Shown one piece after another: positions 15,044 to 24,300 of a stretch of DNA of 36,271 nt. The position numbers and the translations under genes were made by a program. Under the pieces are notes generated by a model, which was not told the origin of the DNA, did no database searches, and worked only from the letters and a program-made list of their open reading frames with translations. This stretch comes from Actinomycetota bacterium (GTDB lineage: Bacteria; Actinomycetota; Actinomycetes; Streptosporangiales; Streptosporangiaceae): contig PMSU01000102.1 of assembly GCA_003168255.1 (NCBI GenBank), forward strand, positions 1 to 36,271. The letters run 5' to 3'. Position 1 is the first letter of the stretch; the number at the start of each line of letters is the position of its first letter.

Positions 15044-16195
15044 TCAGCGTTGCTCGGCCAGGAGGACGGGGGTTCCCGAGTGCTTCTTTTGGTAGTAGCC
15101 GACGCTGGTGCAGACGCTCTTGGTTGCGCACGACACGCCGGCGAAAGCGCTGTTCGGCGAGCCGGGCGGCCGCACTGTGGTCTGCTCCGTCCAGCTCGTG
15201 CCGTTCCAGTGCTCCGCCAGCGCCTTCTCCTGGCCGGTCTTCGAGAAATCTCCATCTCCCCCGGCTACGCATGCGCCGGAGTGAGTGCAGGACACGCTGT
15301 AGAAGTCATTCACCGAGCTGCTGCCCAGCGGAGCGGTGGTCTGCGGCGTCCAGCTCGTGCCGTTCCAGATTTCCGCGAGGGCCACACGCGTGGAGCTGGT
15401 GAGGTAGTCGCCGACGGCGATGCAGGTGCTCACCGAGCTGCACGACACACCGGAGAAGGTGCCATTTTCTGCGCCGCTCGGGTAGGGCGGCGCGGTCTGC
15501 AACGTCCAGCGGTGGCCGTTCCAGGACTCGGCCAGCAGGGGAAAGGTACCGCTTGATGATTCATAGCCCCCCACGGCTATGCATGCGCTGCCCGACGTGC
15601 ACGACACGCTGTCGAACCCGGCGTGGGTGCCGGGCGGGACGTCGACATTGCGCACCGTCCACGTGGTGCCGTTCCAGGAAATCGAGAACGGAACACCTGA
15701 CGTCCCCGCGGTCCCCACGGCGATGCACTTCGTCGCGGACGTGCAGGACACGCCGTCCAGCACGCCTGCGCTGGGCGGCAGGGTCTGGATCGTCCAGCTC
15801 GCACCGTCCCACCGTTCCGCCACGTCCCCCAGGCCACCATTTGCCTTGATGCCGCCGACGGCCGTGCAGGCGGTCGGGGACGTGCACGACACGGCATTCA
15901 GGACGTAGCTTGATGGGTCAGGGGTGCTTTCGACGGTCCAGCTCGTGCCGTCCCAGCCCTCGGCGAATCCCTTAGTGGAGGGAGGGCTCGAGTTCCCGAC
16001 GGCCTGGCAGGCGGTCGTGGTCGGGCACGAGACGCCCGTGAAATGGGGCCCGGCGAAGCCGGGGGGTGCGGGCGTGTCCTGAAGCACGTAGCTTGCCTCG
16101 GCCGCCTGCGCCCCGATCAGCACGATCGGCGCGGCGACCGCGGCGATCAGGGCCACTCGCGCAACCCCCGAGCGCCTGCTCGCCGTCTTGATCAT
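15044..16195 (-). CDS. Secreted seven-repeat beta-propeller-like protein with paired cysteines
   Basis: A protein of about 383 residues. It has a Sec signal peptide (RVALIAAVAAPIVLIGAQAA, cleavage near AEAS). The mature part is seven repeats of 45-52 residues. Each has the core VSCxxxxxCxAVG (for example VSCTSPTACTAVGG) and then AExWNGTSWTxQ. Seven copies of a four-strand unit suggest a closed seven-bladed propeller, with one Cys pair per blade probably forming disulfides outside the cell. Such proteins are common in soil actinobacteria but the ligand is unknown. ATG 16195 has CAGGGA 8 nt upstream; ATGs at 16201 and 16204 are alternatives. Its promoter lies in an A/T-rich stretch near 16210-16310. 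Confidence 0.82.
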   Translation of the reverse strand: MIKTASRRSGVARVALIAAVAAPIVLIGAQAAEASYVLQDTPAPPGFAGPHFTGVSCPTTTACQAVGNSSPPSTKGFAEGWDGTSWTVESTPDPSSYVLNAVSCTSPTACTAVGGIKANGGLGDVAERWDGASWTIQTLPPSAGVLDGVSCTSATKCIAVGTAGTSGVPFSISWNGTTWTVRNVDVPPGTHAGFDSVSCTSGSACIAVGGYESSSGTFPLLAESWNGHRWTLQTAPPYPSGAENGTFSGVSCSSVSTCIAVGDYLTSSTRVALAEIWNGTSWTPQTTAPLGSSSVNDFYSVSCTHSGACVAGGDGDFSKTGQEKALAEHWNGTSWTEQTTVRPPGSPNSAFAGVSCATKSVCTSVGYYQKKHSGTPVLLAEQR

Positions 16196-16360
16196 GTGCA
16201 TCATCCCTGGCACAGGTGCTCCATCCGCAACAGTGTCTGTAAAAACGTGATTATGGCAGTATGCGAGATAATTAGCCATATGCATGGCAAACGTTTACGT
16301 CGCATCTGGCCGCTCTCGATCGACGGAACGTAGCTGTCGGGATGCCAGGGCCAGGGCGTC

Positions 16361-16402
16361 GATGTGGCAGCGCCCACCACCGGTGGTAGGCGCTGCCACA
16401 TC
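16361..16402. repeat. 42-bp near-perfect palindrome
   Basis: Two 21-bp arms meet without a loop (centre between 16381 and 16382) and match at 20 of 21 positions. The core is ACCACCGGTGGT. It lies between divergent genes, 166 nt upstream of one and 416 nt upstream of the other, so it is not in a normal terminator position. It could be a regulator cluster site, a recombination relic or a decoy for cruciform binding. Confidence 0.85.
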
Positions 16403-16817
16403 CACGACGTAGGTCGGCGCCTCTTACCCACGCCAGCGGCCCGCCGGGCGCCGACGGGCCGACGTGCCGGCGCGTCGCGCCGTCAGCGACCGAAGTGCCA
16501 GCGCGTTGCGCCGTTGGGTGCGGCGGTGGCTACCCCCACTGCCGTTCGGAAGGTAAATCGGTACAGGTGCCAGGGCGGCGGCCCGGCGCTCGGGGCACTG
16601 AACGGAGGTTGCGGGCCTTGCGGGCGGCCGCCGGCCCGGACGTGCCGAGAAAGGCCGGGATCCCGGGCTGCGGCAGGGCAGTAACACTGCTCGTACCCTG
16701 CGTGACCTCGCAGTTCTTGCTCTTGTCACTAGGGTGAAGCGGTGCTAGGCATGAGGTGCCGCCTCACTTCTGGGGAGCCTGCACCGGTAGCCGGCGCACG
16801 ACGGAGGGCCTGGGCCA
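16403..16817. other. Intergenic region, no gene seen
   Basis: About 415 bases upstream of the repeat-protein gene. The open frames here lack normal codon bias and have Arg/Pro/Cys-rich products. An imperfect direct repeat of about 24 bases (GTGCCGGCGCGTCGCGCCGT and a variant 31 bases on, around 16463-16520) is the only structure. GGAGG at 16803 serves the next gene. Confidence 0.6.
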
Positions 16818-17978
16818 ATGCCATCAATCACCGGAGTTGACGAATGCCGTCCGTTGCGGCGCTTGCCGCGGTCGCGCATCATGCGGGCGGCCGTGCTGGC
16901 TGCCGCCGGAGGGCTGGTCCTGGGATTTCTGCCAAGCGCGGCATCTGCCGCTCCGCTGTCGGCAAGGCCGACCATTGTCGCTGGGCCCGCTGTCACCGCT
17001 TATGCGTATGCGAACAAGCCGACATCCCATTCGTACACCCCGGAGAAGGACTACTCATATAACAGCACCGGGGAGACAATCCGGATCACTAAGTCGGGGC
17101 CCGGGGAGTACACCGTCGACTTCGACGGCCTCGGCGCGTACGCCGACCAGGGAACGGTTGACGTGAGTCCTGAGGGCTTTGGCGCGGCCGTGTGCTCGGT
17201 CACCTCCTGGGGGCCGGACTCGACGGGTACGATCCTGCAGGTCGGCGTGGACTGCTACGCGCTGTCCGGTACCCGGATGAACGATTATTTCGAGGTGGCC
17301 TTTACCTCGGGCGGCAGTACGAGCGGGACGACCGACTACGTCTGGGCGAATGACTCTACCGCCAAGTCCTATACACCTAATAGGGACCACCAGTTCAATT
17401 CGTCTGGCGGGACCAACACAATCGAGAAACTAGGCAAAGGCCAGTACGAGGTGACCATGCCGGGACCAGTCGCGACTGACGGAACCGTCAAGGTCACTGC
17501 CTACGGGACAACTTCCGATGCGTGCGAGACCGATGGCTGGAGCGCCGAGTCTCCCGGCCAGGAGGTCGATGTCGACTGCTTCAACAAAGCGGGACAAGCG
17601 GCCAATGACAGGTTCACCATGACCTTCACGGCCGCCAATGACCTGCTCGGTGACGGCGGCGCCAGCGGGTACGTCTGGGCCAATGAGCCCAGCTCTTCCA
17701 GCTATGTGCCGGACACCCTCTACCAGTACGACACGGTCGGCACCCAGGCATCGGTGATCATGTTCACGACGGGCCAGTGGGAGGTCGCCTTCCCGAGTGC
17801 GGGCCAGGGCGATACCGGAGACGAGCAGGTGACCGCATACGGGTCTGACGACACGCACTGCGTGGAGGATGGTCCGGCCGGAGCGGTGGGCGGGACGGAG
17901 TCCGGAGACGTCTACTGCTTCGACAACAGCGGGAATCCGGTCAATGACTACTACACGATGCAGTGGCTGGTGAACTAA
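16818..17978 (+). CDS. Secreted protein of three tandem ~105-residue repeats (WANxP-type)
   Basis: A 386-residue exported protein. An Arg-rich start is followed by a hydrophobic signal segment (residues 23-45, AAVLAAAGGLVLGFLPSAAS). Three homologous units lie at about 62-165, 174-273 and 285-386. Each begins YxWANxPxxxSYxP (AYANKPTSHSYTP, VWANDSTAKSYTP, VWANEPSSSSYVP), continues with a GxYEVxxP strand, a VTAYG strand and a Cys, then xVDCF with a second Cys and NDxFTMxFT at the end. The Cys pairs are 126/146, 236/254 and 348/367. No enzyme motif is present, so an extracellular binding or structural role is likely. GGAGG is 10 nt upstream of the ATG; ATG 16881 would also leave a signal peptide. 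Confidence 0.82.
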   Translation: MPSITGVDECRPLRRLPRSRIMRAAVLAAAGGLVLGFLPSAASAAPLSARPTIVAGPAVTAYAYANKPTSHSYTPEKDYSYNSTGETIRITKSGPGEYTVDFDGLGAYADQGTVDVSPEGFGAAVCSVTSWGPDSTGTILQVGVDCYALSGTRMNDYFEVAFTSGGSTSGTTDYVWANDSTAKSYTPNRDHQFNSSGGTNTIEKLGKGQYEVTMPGPVATDGTVKVTAYGTTSDACETDGWSAESPGQEVDVDCFNKAGQAANDRFTMTFTAANDLLGDGGASGYVWANEPSSSSYVPDTLYQYDTVGTQASVIMFTTGQWEVAFPSAGQGDTGDEQVTAYGSDDTHCVEDGPAGAVGGTESGDVYCFDNSGNPVNDYYTMQWLVN

Positions 17979-18036
17979 CCGAAGCCAAGCCGACAGGCTC
18001 CGAATGCTGGAGCTTGGTCCCCTGTGCAGCAGCCGC

Positions 18037-18705
18037 CTAGCGGGTAGCGGCGCTGTCCGCCGCGCCGCCGTAGAGTTCGGCGGCGCGCCAGCAGTACCAG
18101 GCCACGACCGAACGGTACGGCCGGTACGGGTCGCCGAGCGGCTCGAGTTCTTTCGCGGTCGGCGTCGCGATCCCCCACGCCAGCCCGAACCCTTTCCTGA
18201 CCCCGAGATCGCCTGTCGGCCACACGTCGAGGCGCCGCAGCTGGAACATGAGGAACATCTCCGCCGTCCATTTCCCGATGCCCCGGACCGTCGAGAGCCG
18301 GGCGACCAGCTCGGCGTCGCTCTCGGCGCGCAGCCCGGGCGGGTCGAGCACGACTGTCCCGTCCAGCACCTTGGTCGCCAGATCCTGGAGGGAGGCTGTC
18401 TTGTTGCCGGACAGGCCGACGGCACGGAGCGTGTCGGTAGGCAGCGACAGCAGCCGCTCCGGCGTGACCTCACCGCCCAGAGCGGCGATCAGGCGCCCAT
18501 GGATGGCGGCTGCCGCGGCACCGGCCAGCTGCTGGTAGAGGACCGAACGGACCAGTGCCGCGAAATGGGTATCCGACGGCGGGTTCACGCGGGGCGGACC
18601 GGCCTGCGCTATCAGGCGGCGCAAGACAGGATCCCGATCGGAGAGGATCGCCGCAGCTGCCGGGTAACTGCGGGCCTGGCGGGCGGATGCTGACCGGTCG
18701 GACAT
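18037..18705 (-). CDS. DNA-3-methyladenine glycosylase II-like (HhH-GPD family, AlkA type)
   Basis: A 222-residue base-excision repair glycosylase. The helical core begins HFAALVRSVLYQQLAGAAAA, the family's conserved first helix. VGLSGNKTASLQDLATKVLD follows. The helix-hairpin-helix is LSTVRGIGKWTAEMFLMFQL and the catalytic segment is WPTGDLGVRKGFGL, where Asp in PTGDLG is the expected catalytic residue of the GPD motif. It lacks the N-terminal domain of E. coli AlkA, as in the short actinobacterial forms, and has no Fe-S cysteine cluster. It would remove alkylated purines from DNA. It is convergent with the secreted repeat-protein gene. Confidence 0.92.
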   Translation of the reverse strand: MSDRSASARQARSYPAAAAILSDRDPVLRRLIAQAGPPRVNPPSDTHFAALVRSVLYQQLAGAAAAAIHGRLIAALGGEVTPERLLSLPTDTLRAVGLSGNKTASLQDLATKVLDGTVVLDPPGLRAESDAELVARLSTVRGIGKWTAEMFLMFQLRRLDVWPTGDLGVRKGFGLAWGIATPTAKELEPLGDPYRPYRSVVAWYCWRAAELYGGAADSAATR

Positions 18706-18778
18706 GGGTCAAGTCTCCCACTGCCTGCGGAAACGGCCGACAGCTGGGGGAGCCGGGCGGCTCGGCGGCCCGGGTCCT

Positions 18779-18872
18779 GGCCGCCTTCCCCGCCGGGCCG
18801 GCGATTCTCTCGCGGGGGCCGCCTTCCCCGCCGGGGCGGCCTTCCCCGCCTGGGCGGCGATTCTCTCGCGGG
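18779..18872. repeat. Direct repeat, ~38 bp, two full and one partial copy
   Basis: Copies at 18779-18816 and 18835-18872 share a CCTTCCCCGCC core and the segment GGCGATTCTCTCGCGGG; a partial copy (18817-18834) lies between them. The array fills the divergent region between the glycosylase and the MpaB oxygenase gene. No coding role. Confidence 0.85.
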
Positions 18873-18966
18873 ACAGCGGTAGGTAGCTTGGTGGGGATGA
18901 ACATCCGGTTTGTCGGCTACCCGGGCAACCGCCAGCGGGGGCCGTCGGCTCACCAGGGGTACTGAA

Positions 18967-19860
18967 ATGACGGCAGAATCGTATGCGGCCGCTGTCGATC
19001 TGGTCGCCCGCTCAGCGGCAGCCTACGTATCGGGTGTGCCGCAGAGCCCGGCTGACGAGGGCTTCTTCGGACCGGGCAGCGTCACCTGGACAGTGAGTAC
19101 CGATCCGGGTTCGCCGATCGCGGGGCTGCGGGCCCTGATGATGCAGGCGCTGCATCCGCTCGCCATGGCCGGAGTGGACCAGCACAGCGATTGGCGCCGC
19201 GATCCCGTCGGCCGGCTGGCGGCTACCTCGGCGTACCTGGCGACGATCACTTTCGGCGAGCGCGCGACAGCCGAACGGTCCGCGGGGCAGGTGCGTCGCA
19301 TCCATGAGCACGTGCGCGGCGTCGACACGATTACCAGCCGCCCGTACGAGGCCAGCGATCCCGCGCTGCTGCTGTGGGTGCACGTGGCCCTGGTCGAATC
19401 CGGTATGGTCGCCGGCCGGCTGTTCGGCACGCCGCTCTCGGCGGCCGACAGCGACCGATACGTCGCCGAGATGGTGGTGGCGGCCGAACTGGTCGGCATT
19501 CCCACCGCCATGATCCCGTCCAGTCAGGAAGAACTCGACCGGTACATCATGCGGGTTCGGCCCGACCTGCGCTGCACGCCGGCCGCCAGTGAGTCGATGG
19601 CCTACCTGCTCGATCCGCCTGGCCTGGACGAGGACGTCGCGGAGATCTGGCAGGACATCCGGGTCGGCACGATCGCCGCGCTGCCCGACTGGGCGCGGGA
19701 GATGTACGGCTACGACGCGCCGGAGCCTCTCACCCCGAACCGTCAGCTGGAGATCCGGCAGGCACTCGGTGTCCTTGATGCCGTGTACCTCGGCGAGCCC
19801 GGCGTCCTTGAGGCACGGCAGCGGATCACCCTGCGGGTGCGCGCGGCTCAGCGCCGATGA
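18967..19860 (+). CDS. Oxygenase MpaB family protein (DUF2236)
   Basis: A 297-residue member of the DUF2236 family, which includes rubber oxygenase Lcp and fungal MpaB, haem-dependent oxygenases. Diagnostic blocks: VTWTVSTDPGSPIAGLRALM, MQALHPLAMAGVDQHSDWRR (conserved His), RRIHEHVRGVD, and YEASDPALLLWVHVALVES (second conserved His). The C-terminal part is helical. The ATG at 18967 has AGGGGT 7 nt upstream. The stop overlaps the start of the ABC1-kinase gene by 4 bases (ATGA), indicating translational coupling. A second family member lies at 27483-28358. The substrate is not known; no signal peptide is seen. Confidence 0.9.
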   Translation: MTAESYAAAVDLVARSAAAYVSGVPQSPADEGFFGPGSVTWTVSTDPGSPIAGLRALMMQALHPLAMAGVDQHSDWRRDPVGRLAATSAYLATITFGERATAERSAGQVRRIHEHVRGVDTITSRPYEASDPALLLWVHVALVESGMVAGRLFGTPLSAADSDRYVAEMVVAAELVGIPTAMIPSSQEELDRYIMRVRPDLRCTPAASESMAYLLDPPGLDEDVAEIWQDIRVGTIAALPDWAREMYGYDAPEPLTPNRQLEIRQALGVLDAVYLGEPGVLEARQRITLRVRAAQRR

Positions 19861-21296
19861 AGAAGGCAGTCGCCGGCGCGGCGATCGGTGCTGCGATCGC
19901 GGCCGGGATACTAGCGCGCCGCCGGCTGGGAGACCTGCGCATCAAGCGAGGGCTGGCTGCTGTCCAGCTCGTCGTGCGTGGCGGGATGCGCTACGCCGGC
20001 AGTGCGCCGCGGCTGTTCGCGGCCGCCGGCGAGAACCGGCAGCAGCTGCGCAACGATCTGGCCCTACAGACCGCCGAGGACGTCGCGGCCACCCTGGGCG
20101 CGATGAAAGGCGTCCTGATGAAGATCGGCCAGATGGCGAGTTACGTGGACGACGGCCTCTCGCCGGGTGTCCGCCGAACGCTCAGCCGGCTCCAGGACAG
20201 CGTCCCGCCGATGAGCTCAGAGCTGGCCGCTGCCGTGGTGGAGGAGGAACTCGGCATGCCGCCTGAGCGGGCCTTCGCCCGCTGGGATCCGGATCCCATC
20301 GCCGCCGCTTCGATCGGGCAGGTGCATCGGGCGATCACCCGCGACGGGCAGGCCGTCGCGGTGAAGGTGCAGTATCCGGGCATCGCGGAGACCATCGCCG
20401 CAGACCTCGACAATGTCGCCCTGCTGCGCCGGATGCTGCGGATGACCGCGCCCAACCAGGATGTCGAGGCCTTGATCGCTGAGCTCAGGGAGCGCGTTCT
20501 CGAGGAACTCGACTATCGGCAGGAGGCGCGCAATCAGCGGCTCATGGCGGCCTACTACGACGGCCATCCGACGATCCACGTGCCGAGGATCATCGACGAG
20601 CTCTCCACCCGCAGGGTGGTGACGAGCGAGTTGTCGGACGGCGCCCGTTTCCATGAGCTCGCAGACTGGTCACAGGCCGAACGTGACCTGGCCGCCGAGA
20701 CGATCTACCGCTTCGTCTTCCGGAGCTTGTACGAAATCCGCGCGTTCAACGGCGACCCGCACCCTGGCAATTACCTGTTCCACGGGGGCGGCCGGGTCAC
20801 CTTTCTCGACTTCGGGCTGGTCAAGCATTTCACCAACCTCGAGCTCCAGCCGCTGGTGCACATGGTCCGTCATCTGTGCGTCGAAAACGATCCTGAGGCG
20901 TTCCGCACCAGCATGGAGGATGCAGGCTTCCTGGTCCGGGACGCACCGCTGAGCACCGAGACAATCGTCGAGCACATGGCGGTGTTCTACGAGACCGTCC
21001 GCCGGCCAGGAACGCTAACGATCACAGAGGAGTATGCGTCCGCGGTCGTACGCCGGTTCTTCGACCTGCGCAGCCCGATAGCCGCGTACGCGAGCATCCC
21101 GCGTTCGTACGTGATCCTCCAGCGCATCAACCTGGGCATGTTCGCCCTGCTCGGCCAGCTGCACGCCACCGCCGACTGGCGGGCCATCGCGGAGGAGATC
21201 TGGCCCTTCGTCCTGGGCCCGCCGTCCACCCCGATGGGACACGCGGAGGCCGAGTGGCTGGCAAACCGCCCGACGGTAGCGGAGTGCCGGACCTGA
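19857..21296 (+). CDS. ABC1/AarF/UbiB-family atypical kinase
   Basis: A 479-residue protein with all main ABC1 marks: the KxGQ motif LMKIGQMASYVDD (residues 88-100), Ala-rich loop AAASIGQVHRA (149-159), ATP-lysine VAVKVQYPG (167-175), ELDYRQEARNQ, catalytic loop GDPHPGNYLF and metal motif LDFGLVKHF. An N-terminal hydrophobic stretch (AVAGAAIGAAIAAGILA) may anchor it in the membrane. UbiB-type proteins support quinone or other prenyl-lipid metabolism through ATPase rather than ordinary kinase activity. The start overlaps the end of the MpaB-oxygenase gene by 4 bases, so both are probably made in fixed ratio and act on a related, perhaps isoprenoid, lipid. That joint role is inference. Confidence 0.93.
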   Translation: MKKAVAGAAIGAAIAAGILARRRLGDLRIKRGLAAVQLVVRGGMRYAGSAPRLFAAAGENRQQLRNDLALQTAEDVAATLGAMKGVLMKIGQMASYVDDGLSPGVRRTLSRLQDSVPPMSSELAAAVVEEELGMPPERAFARWDPDPIAAASIGQVHRAITRDGQAVAVKVQYPGIAETIAADLDNVALLRRMLRMTAPNQDVEALIAELRERVLEELDYRQEARNQRLMAAYYDGHPTIHVPRIIDELSTRRVVTSELSDGARFHELADWSQAERDLAAETIYRFVFRSLYEIRAFNGDPHPGNYLFHGGGRVTFLDFGLVKHFTNLELQPLVHMVRHLCVENDPEAFRTSMEDAGFLVRDAPLSTETIVEHMAVFYETVRRPGTLTITEEYASAVVRRFFDLRSPIAAYASIPRSYVILQRINLGMFALLGQLHATADWRAIAEEIWPFVLGPPSTPMGHAEAEWLANRPTVAECRT

Positions 21297-21331
21297 GCCC
21301 GCGCGGGGTCGCCCTGGGGTGCAGCCCCTTC

Positions 21332-24300
21332 CTACTTGATGGTGTAGCTGTAGCTGAAGGCCGCCACGTCGCTCGCTTCCGGGTAGTTCCCGGCCAGCCC
21401 GTTGTAGGTCACCCCGCCAGGAATGAGCGACGAGTCGTCCAGGTAAAGGGTGCCGCTTACCGTGCTTCCCGCAGCGCCCTTGGGCGTGATGGTGACGGGG
21501 ATGGTGACGGTCTGGCCAGGATTGACGACATACGGCGTGAAGCCGGCCTGGGGGTCAAGGCTGCTGAGCCACAGGTCCCCAGTCGGGGAACTGACCGTCG
21601 GGTCAAAGGCGGCGGTGGTCGCCGTCATCGACACGGTGGCAGGCACCGGCTTTGCTGCCTTCTTGCCGGTGGGACCCAGCAGGAATGGCGTTACGGTCCA
21701 GTCGCCGTCCGCGACTTCGGACGCCGAATAGGACCCGGTCGCGGTCTTCCCGATCGACGAGATCAGGTCCGGATCCCCGAATGGCCAGGAGAAGTCGAAG
21801 AACAGCGGTGCTGAGGACGACACCTTCGTGGCCAGTGCAGTGGTGTGCGAAGGAACGAGGTATGTCGGTAGCGTGCCATTGAGGTTGGGCAGGGTCAAGG
21901 TCGAGGTGGTCTGCGCGGCAAGAGCGGCCGTAACCGAGGTACTGAGCCGGGCATCGGTGAAGTACGCCTCTGGCGTGCTGCCGCTGTTGGTCACCCGCAG
22001 GCCGACCGTCACGGGCTTGCCCGCGGCCAGCTTGGTGCTGGTCGAGCCGGGAAGGCCCGCCGCCGAAGCCCAGACCGGAGTGTCGTTGAGCGTGACCTTG
22101 AAAGGCTGGGCCACCGCGGTACCCGACACCGTGTTGTAGAAGTCCACCACCAGCGTCCACCGCCCCGGGCTGGGGGCGAGAACGTGCAGCTGGGTGCCGA
22201 CCTCCGGTTCGATCACGGGATTCCCCGAAGACGTGGTCTCGAGCAACCCGTTGATAGCCGCGGAGGCCACGTCGCCGGTCGCCGGATCGACCAGTTCGGC
22301 GAGCAGGGTATTGCTGGCGTTGTGCGTGCTGACCTCGACGTTCAGGGCCTTGAGCCCGGCCGGTATGTCGACCTGGTAGTAAGCGGTCTGCCCGGTATTG
22401 GCGGCACGGCCGTTGCCGCCGGTTAGCGTGCCGGTGAACGTCGTCGACGGAGCCGGGGTCGGCACCAGCGAGCGCAAGGTGACCGGGATGGAGGTCACCG
22501 CGGCGAAAGCCGGGGTCTTGGCCGAGCTGCGCAGCAGGACAGAGCCGGCCACGTCGCCAGCCTGCGACGGCGTTGGAACGGTCAGCGTGAAGGTGCTCGA
22601 TGCTCCGGCGGCAAGCGTCACAGAGCTCGCCGACAGGCTGCCAAACCGCTGCCACCTGGCCGTGCTCGCCTGGAACTTCGCCGGGATGGCGCCGCCCGAG
22701 CCGGAACCCTCGCTGGAGACCAGCGCCGTCCACTTCCCCGCCGCCGGGTCGGCTACCTGGGCGTTGCCGTAGTTGCCCACTCCCTGCGGAAGGTTGTACT
22801 CGGCCAGGTCGCCGTCCGGGGCGATGAGGCTGAGGTTGACCACACCCTGGAGGGCAACCGACACGTTCAGCCTCGCTTGGCCCTTGGCTACGGTGAAGCT
22901 GACCGCCTTGGCGTAGCCATTCGCCGCGGTGAGCGACAGCGACTTCGTCGAGACCGGCTGGTAGGTCGCCAGGGTGCGGCTGGACAGGCCCACTGTCACG
23001 CTGCCCGTCCCGGCATTGGTGAGCGTGTCGGCGAAGTGCTCGCTGGTGCCGGGCTGGCCGACCGCGTTGAGCTGGGTGGTGCTGTCGAGTACGGAGTGCC
23101 CGGTCGCTGCCTTGGTGCTGCCGGGGTAGGAGGCGGCGGCGAGCACTGCCTGGTAGGCGTCGATCATGCCCGCGCCCTGCTGATCGGCCGGCGCGTCGAT
23201 GTTCTGCGCGGTGGAAACGATGATCTGCTTGACCACGGCCGGGGTCGGGTCATCGCCGTCGTGGGTCTTGGCGTAGGCCTGGATTACCAATGCGGCGGTG
23301 CCCGCGGTCAGCGGCGACGCCTCGCTCGTCCCGCCGGACAGCTCGACCTTCGCCGGCTTCCCGGCAAATGTCGTGCAGGCGGCGAACTTCGCGGGATCGG
23401 GAGTGCACAGCGCCCAGTTCAGGTCGCCGGGCGCGACCACATCCACGGTGCCGCCATCCTCACCGAAGCCGCCAGAGCTGAGACCGCTGATGTTGTTGTC
23501 GATCCAGCCCTTCACCCCCGGGGCGGTGATGTCGCCGATCCCGGTCTGGGCGTAGGCACGGTAGGTGGTGGACGCACCTGCCGAGAGGAGTTTCGGGTCG
23601 GTAGCAGGGGAGCCGATGGTGTTGGTCGGCCCGGCGTCGCCGGAGGATACCGTCACGGTCACGCCGGCCTTGACGGCCGCGTCGTCAGCCATCTTCGTCA
23701 GGTCGAGGGTGCCGACATCGGGGAACTCGTTGCTGCCGAATGACTCGTTGAGCACGTTGACATGGTCAACCGTGACGGCGTAGTCGATGGCCTCGAGGAA
23801 GACGGAGTTGTAGGCCACGTTGGCCGAGCCGAACACGTTGAGCCCGACCAGGCTGGCGCCAGGTGCCACCCCGAGTATCCGGATCCGGCACGGCGTGCTG
23901 AGCCCCTCGCCATAGCCGGCCACGTTGTAGGTGTGCAGCCCCTGCGCGGCGATGGAACTGGAGTCGAGGAAGGCTTCGGCGCCATCGGTCGGGGCGTTGG
24001 TGCCCGTCCCGCTGAAGTCCTGGTAGTCAACGAAGACGTGCTGGCCGTTGGCGCGGATGAAATCGGGATTGTCTGGGTCAACGCCGTCGGCGATGAACCC
24101 CACCTTCACGCCGGCCCCGGTGTAGCCCAGGGACTGAGCCGAGGGTCCGTTGCCCGACTGGGTGGCGGCGTGGATGTTCTCGATCGCCTCCGGGTCCAAC
24201 TGGACCTTCCCGTTCGACGTGCAGGCGCCCGGCAGCGGCTTCGCGCCCGCTGCCGTCTTGGGCGTGCTCGTGACCGAGGGAGTGCCGGCGACTGGGATCG

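Noticed and set aside
16364..16684. Open frame in the gap upstream of the three-repeat protein
   Set aside because: Product is Arg/Pro/Cys-rich without codon bias and starts inside the palindrome.
21603..22733. A second minus-strand frame inside the protease gene
   Set aside because: Out of frame with the protease, rich in Arg/Gly, and without the beta-strand pattern seen in the true frame.
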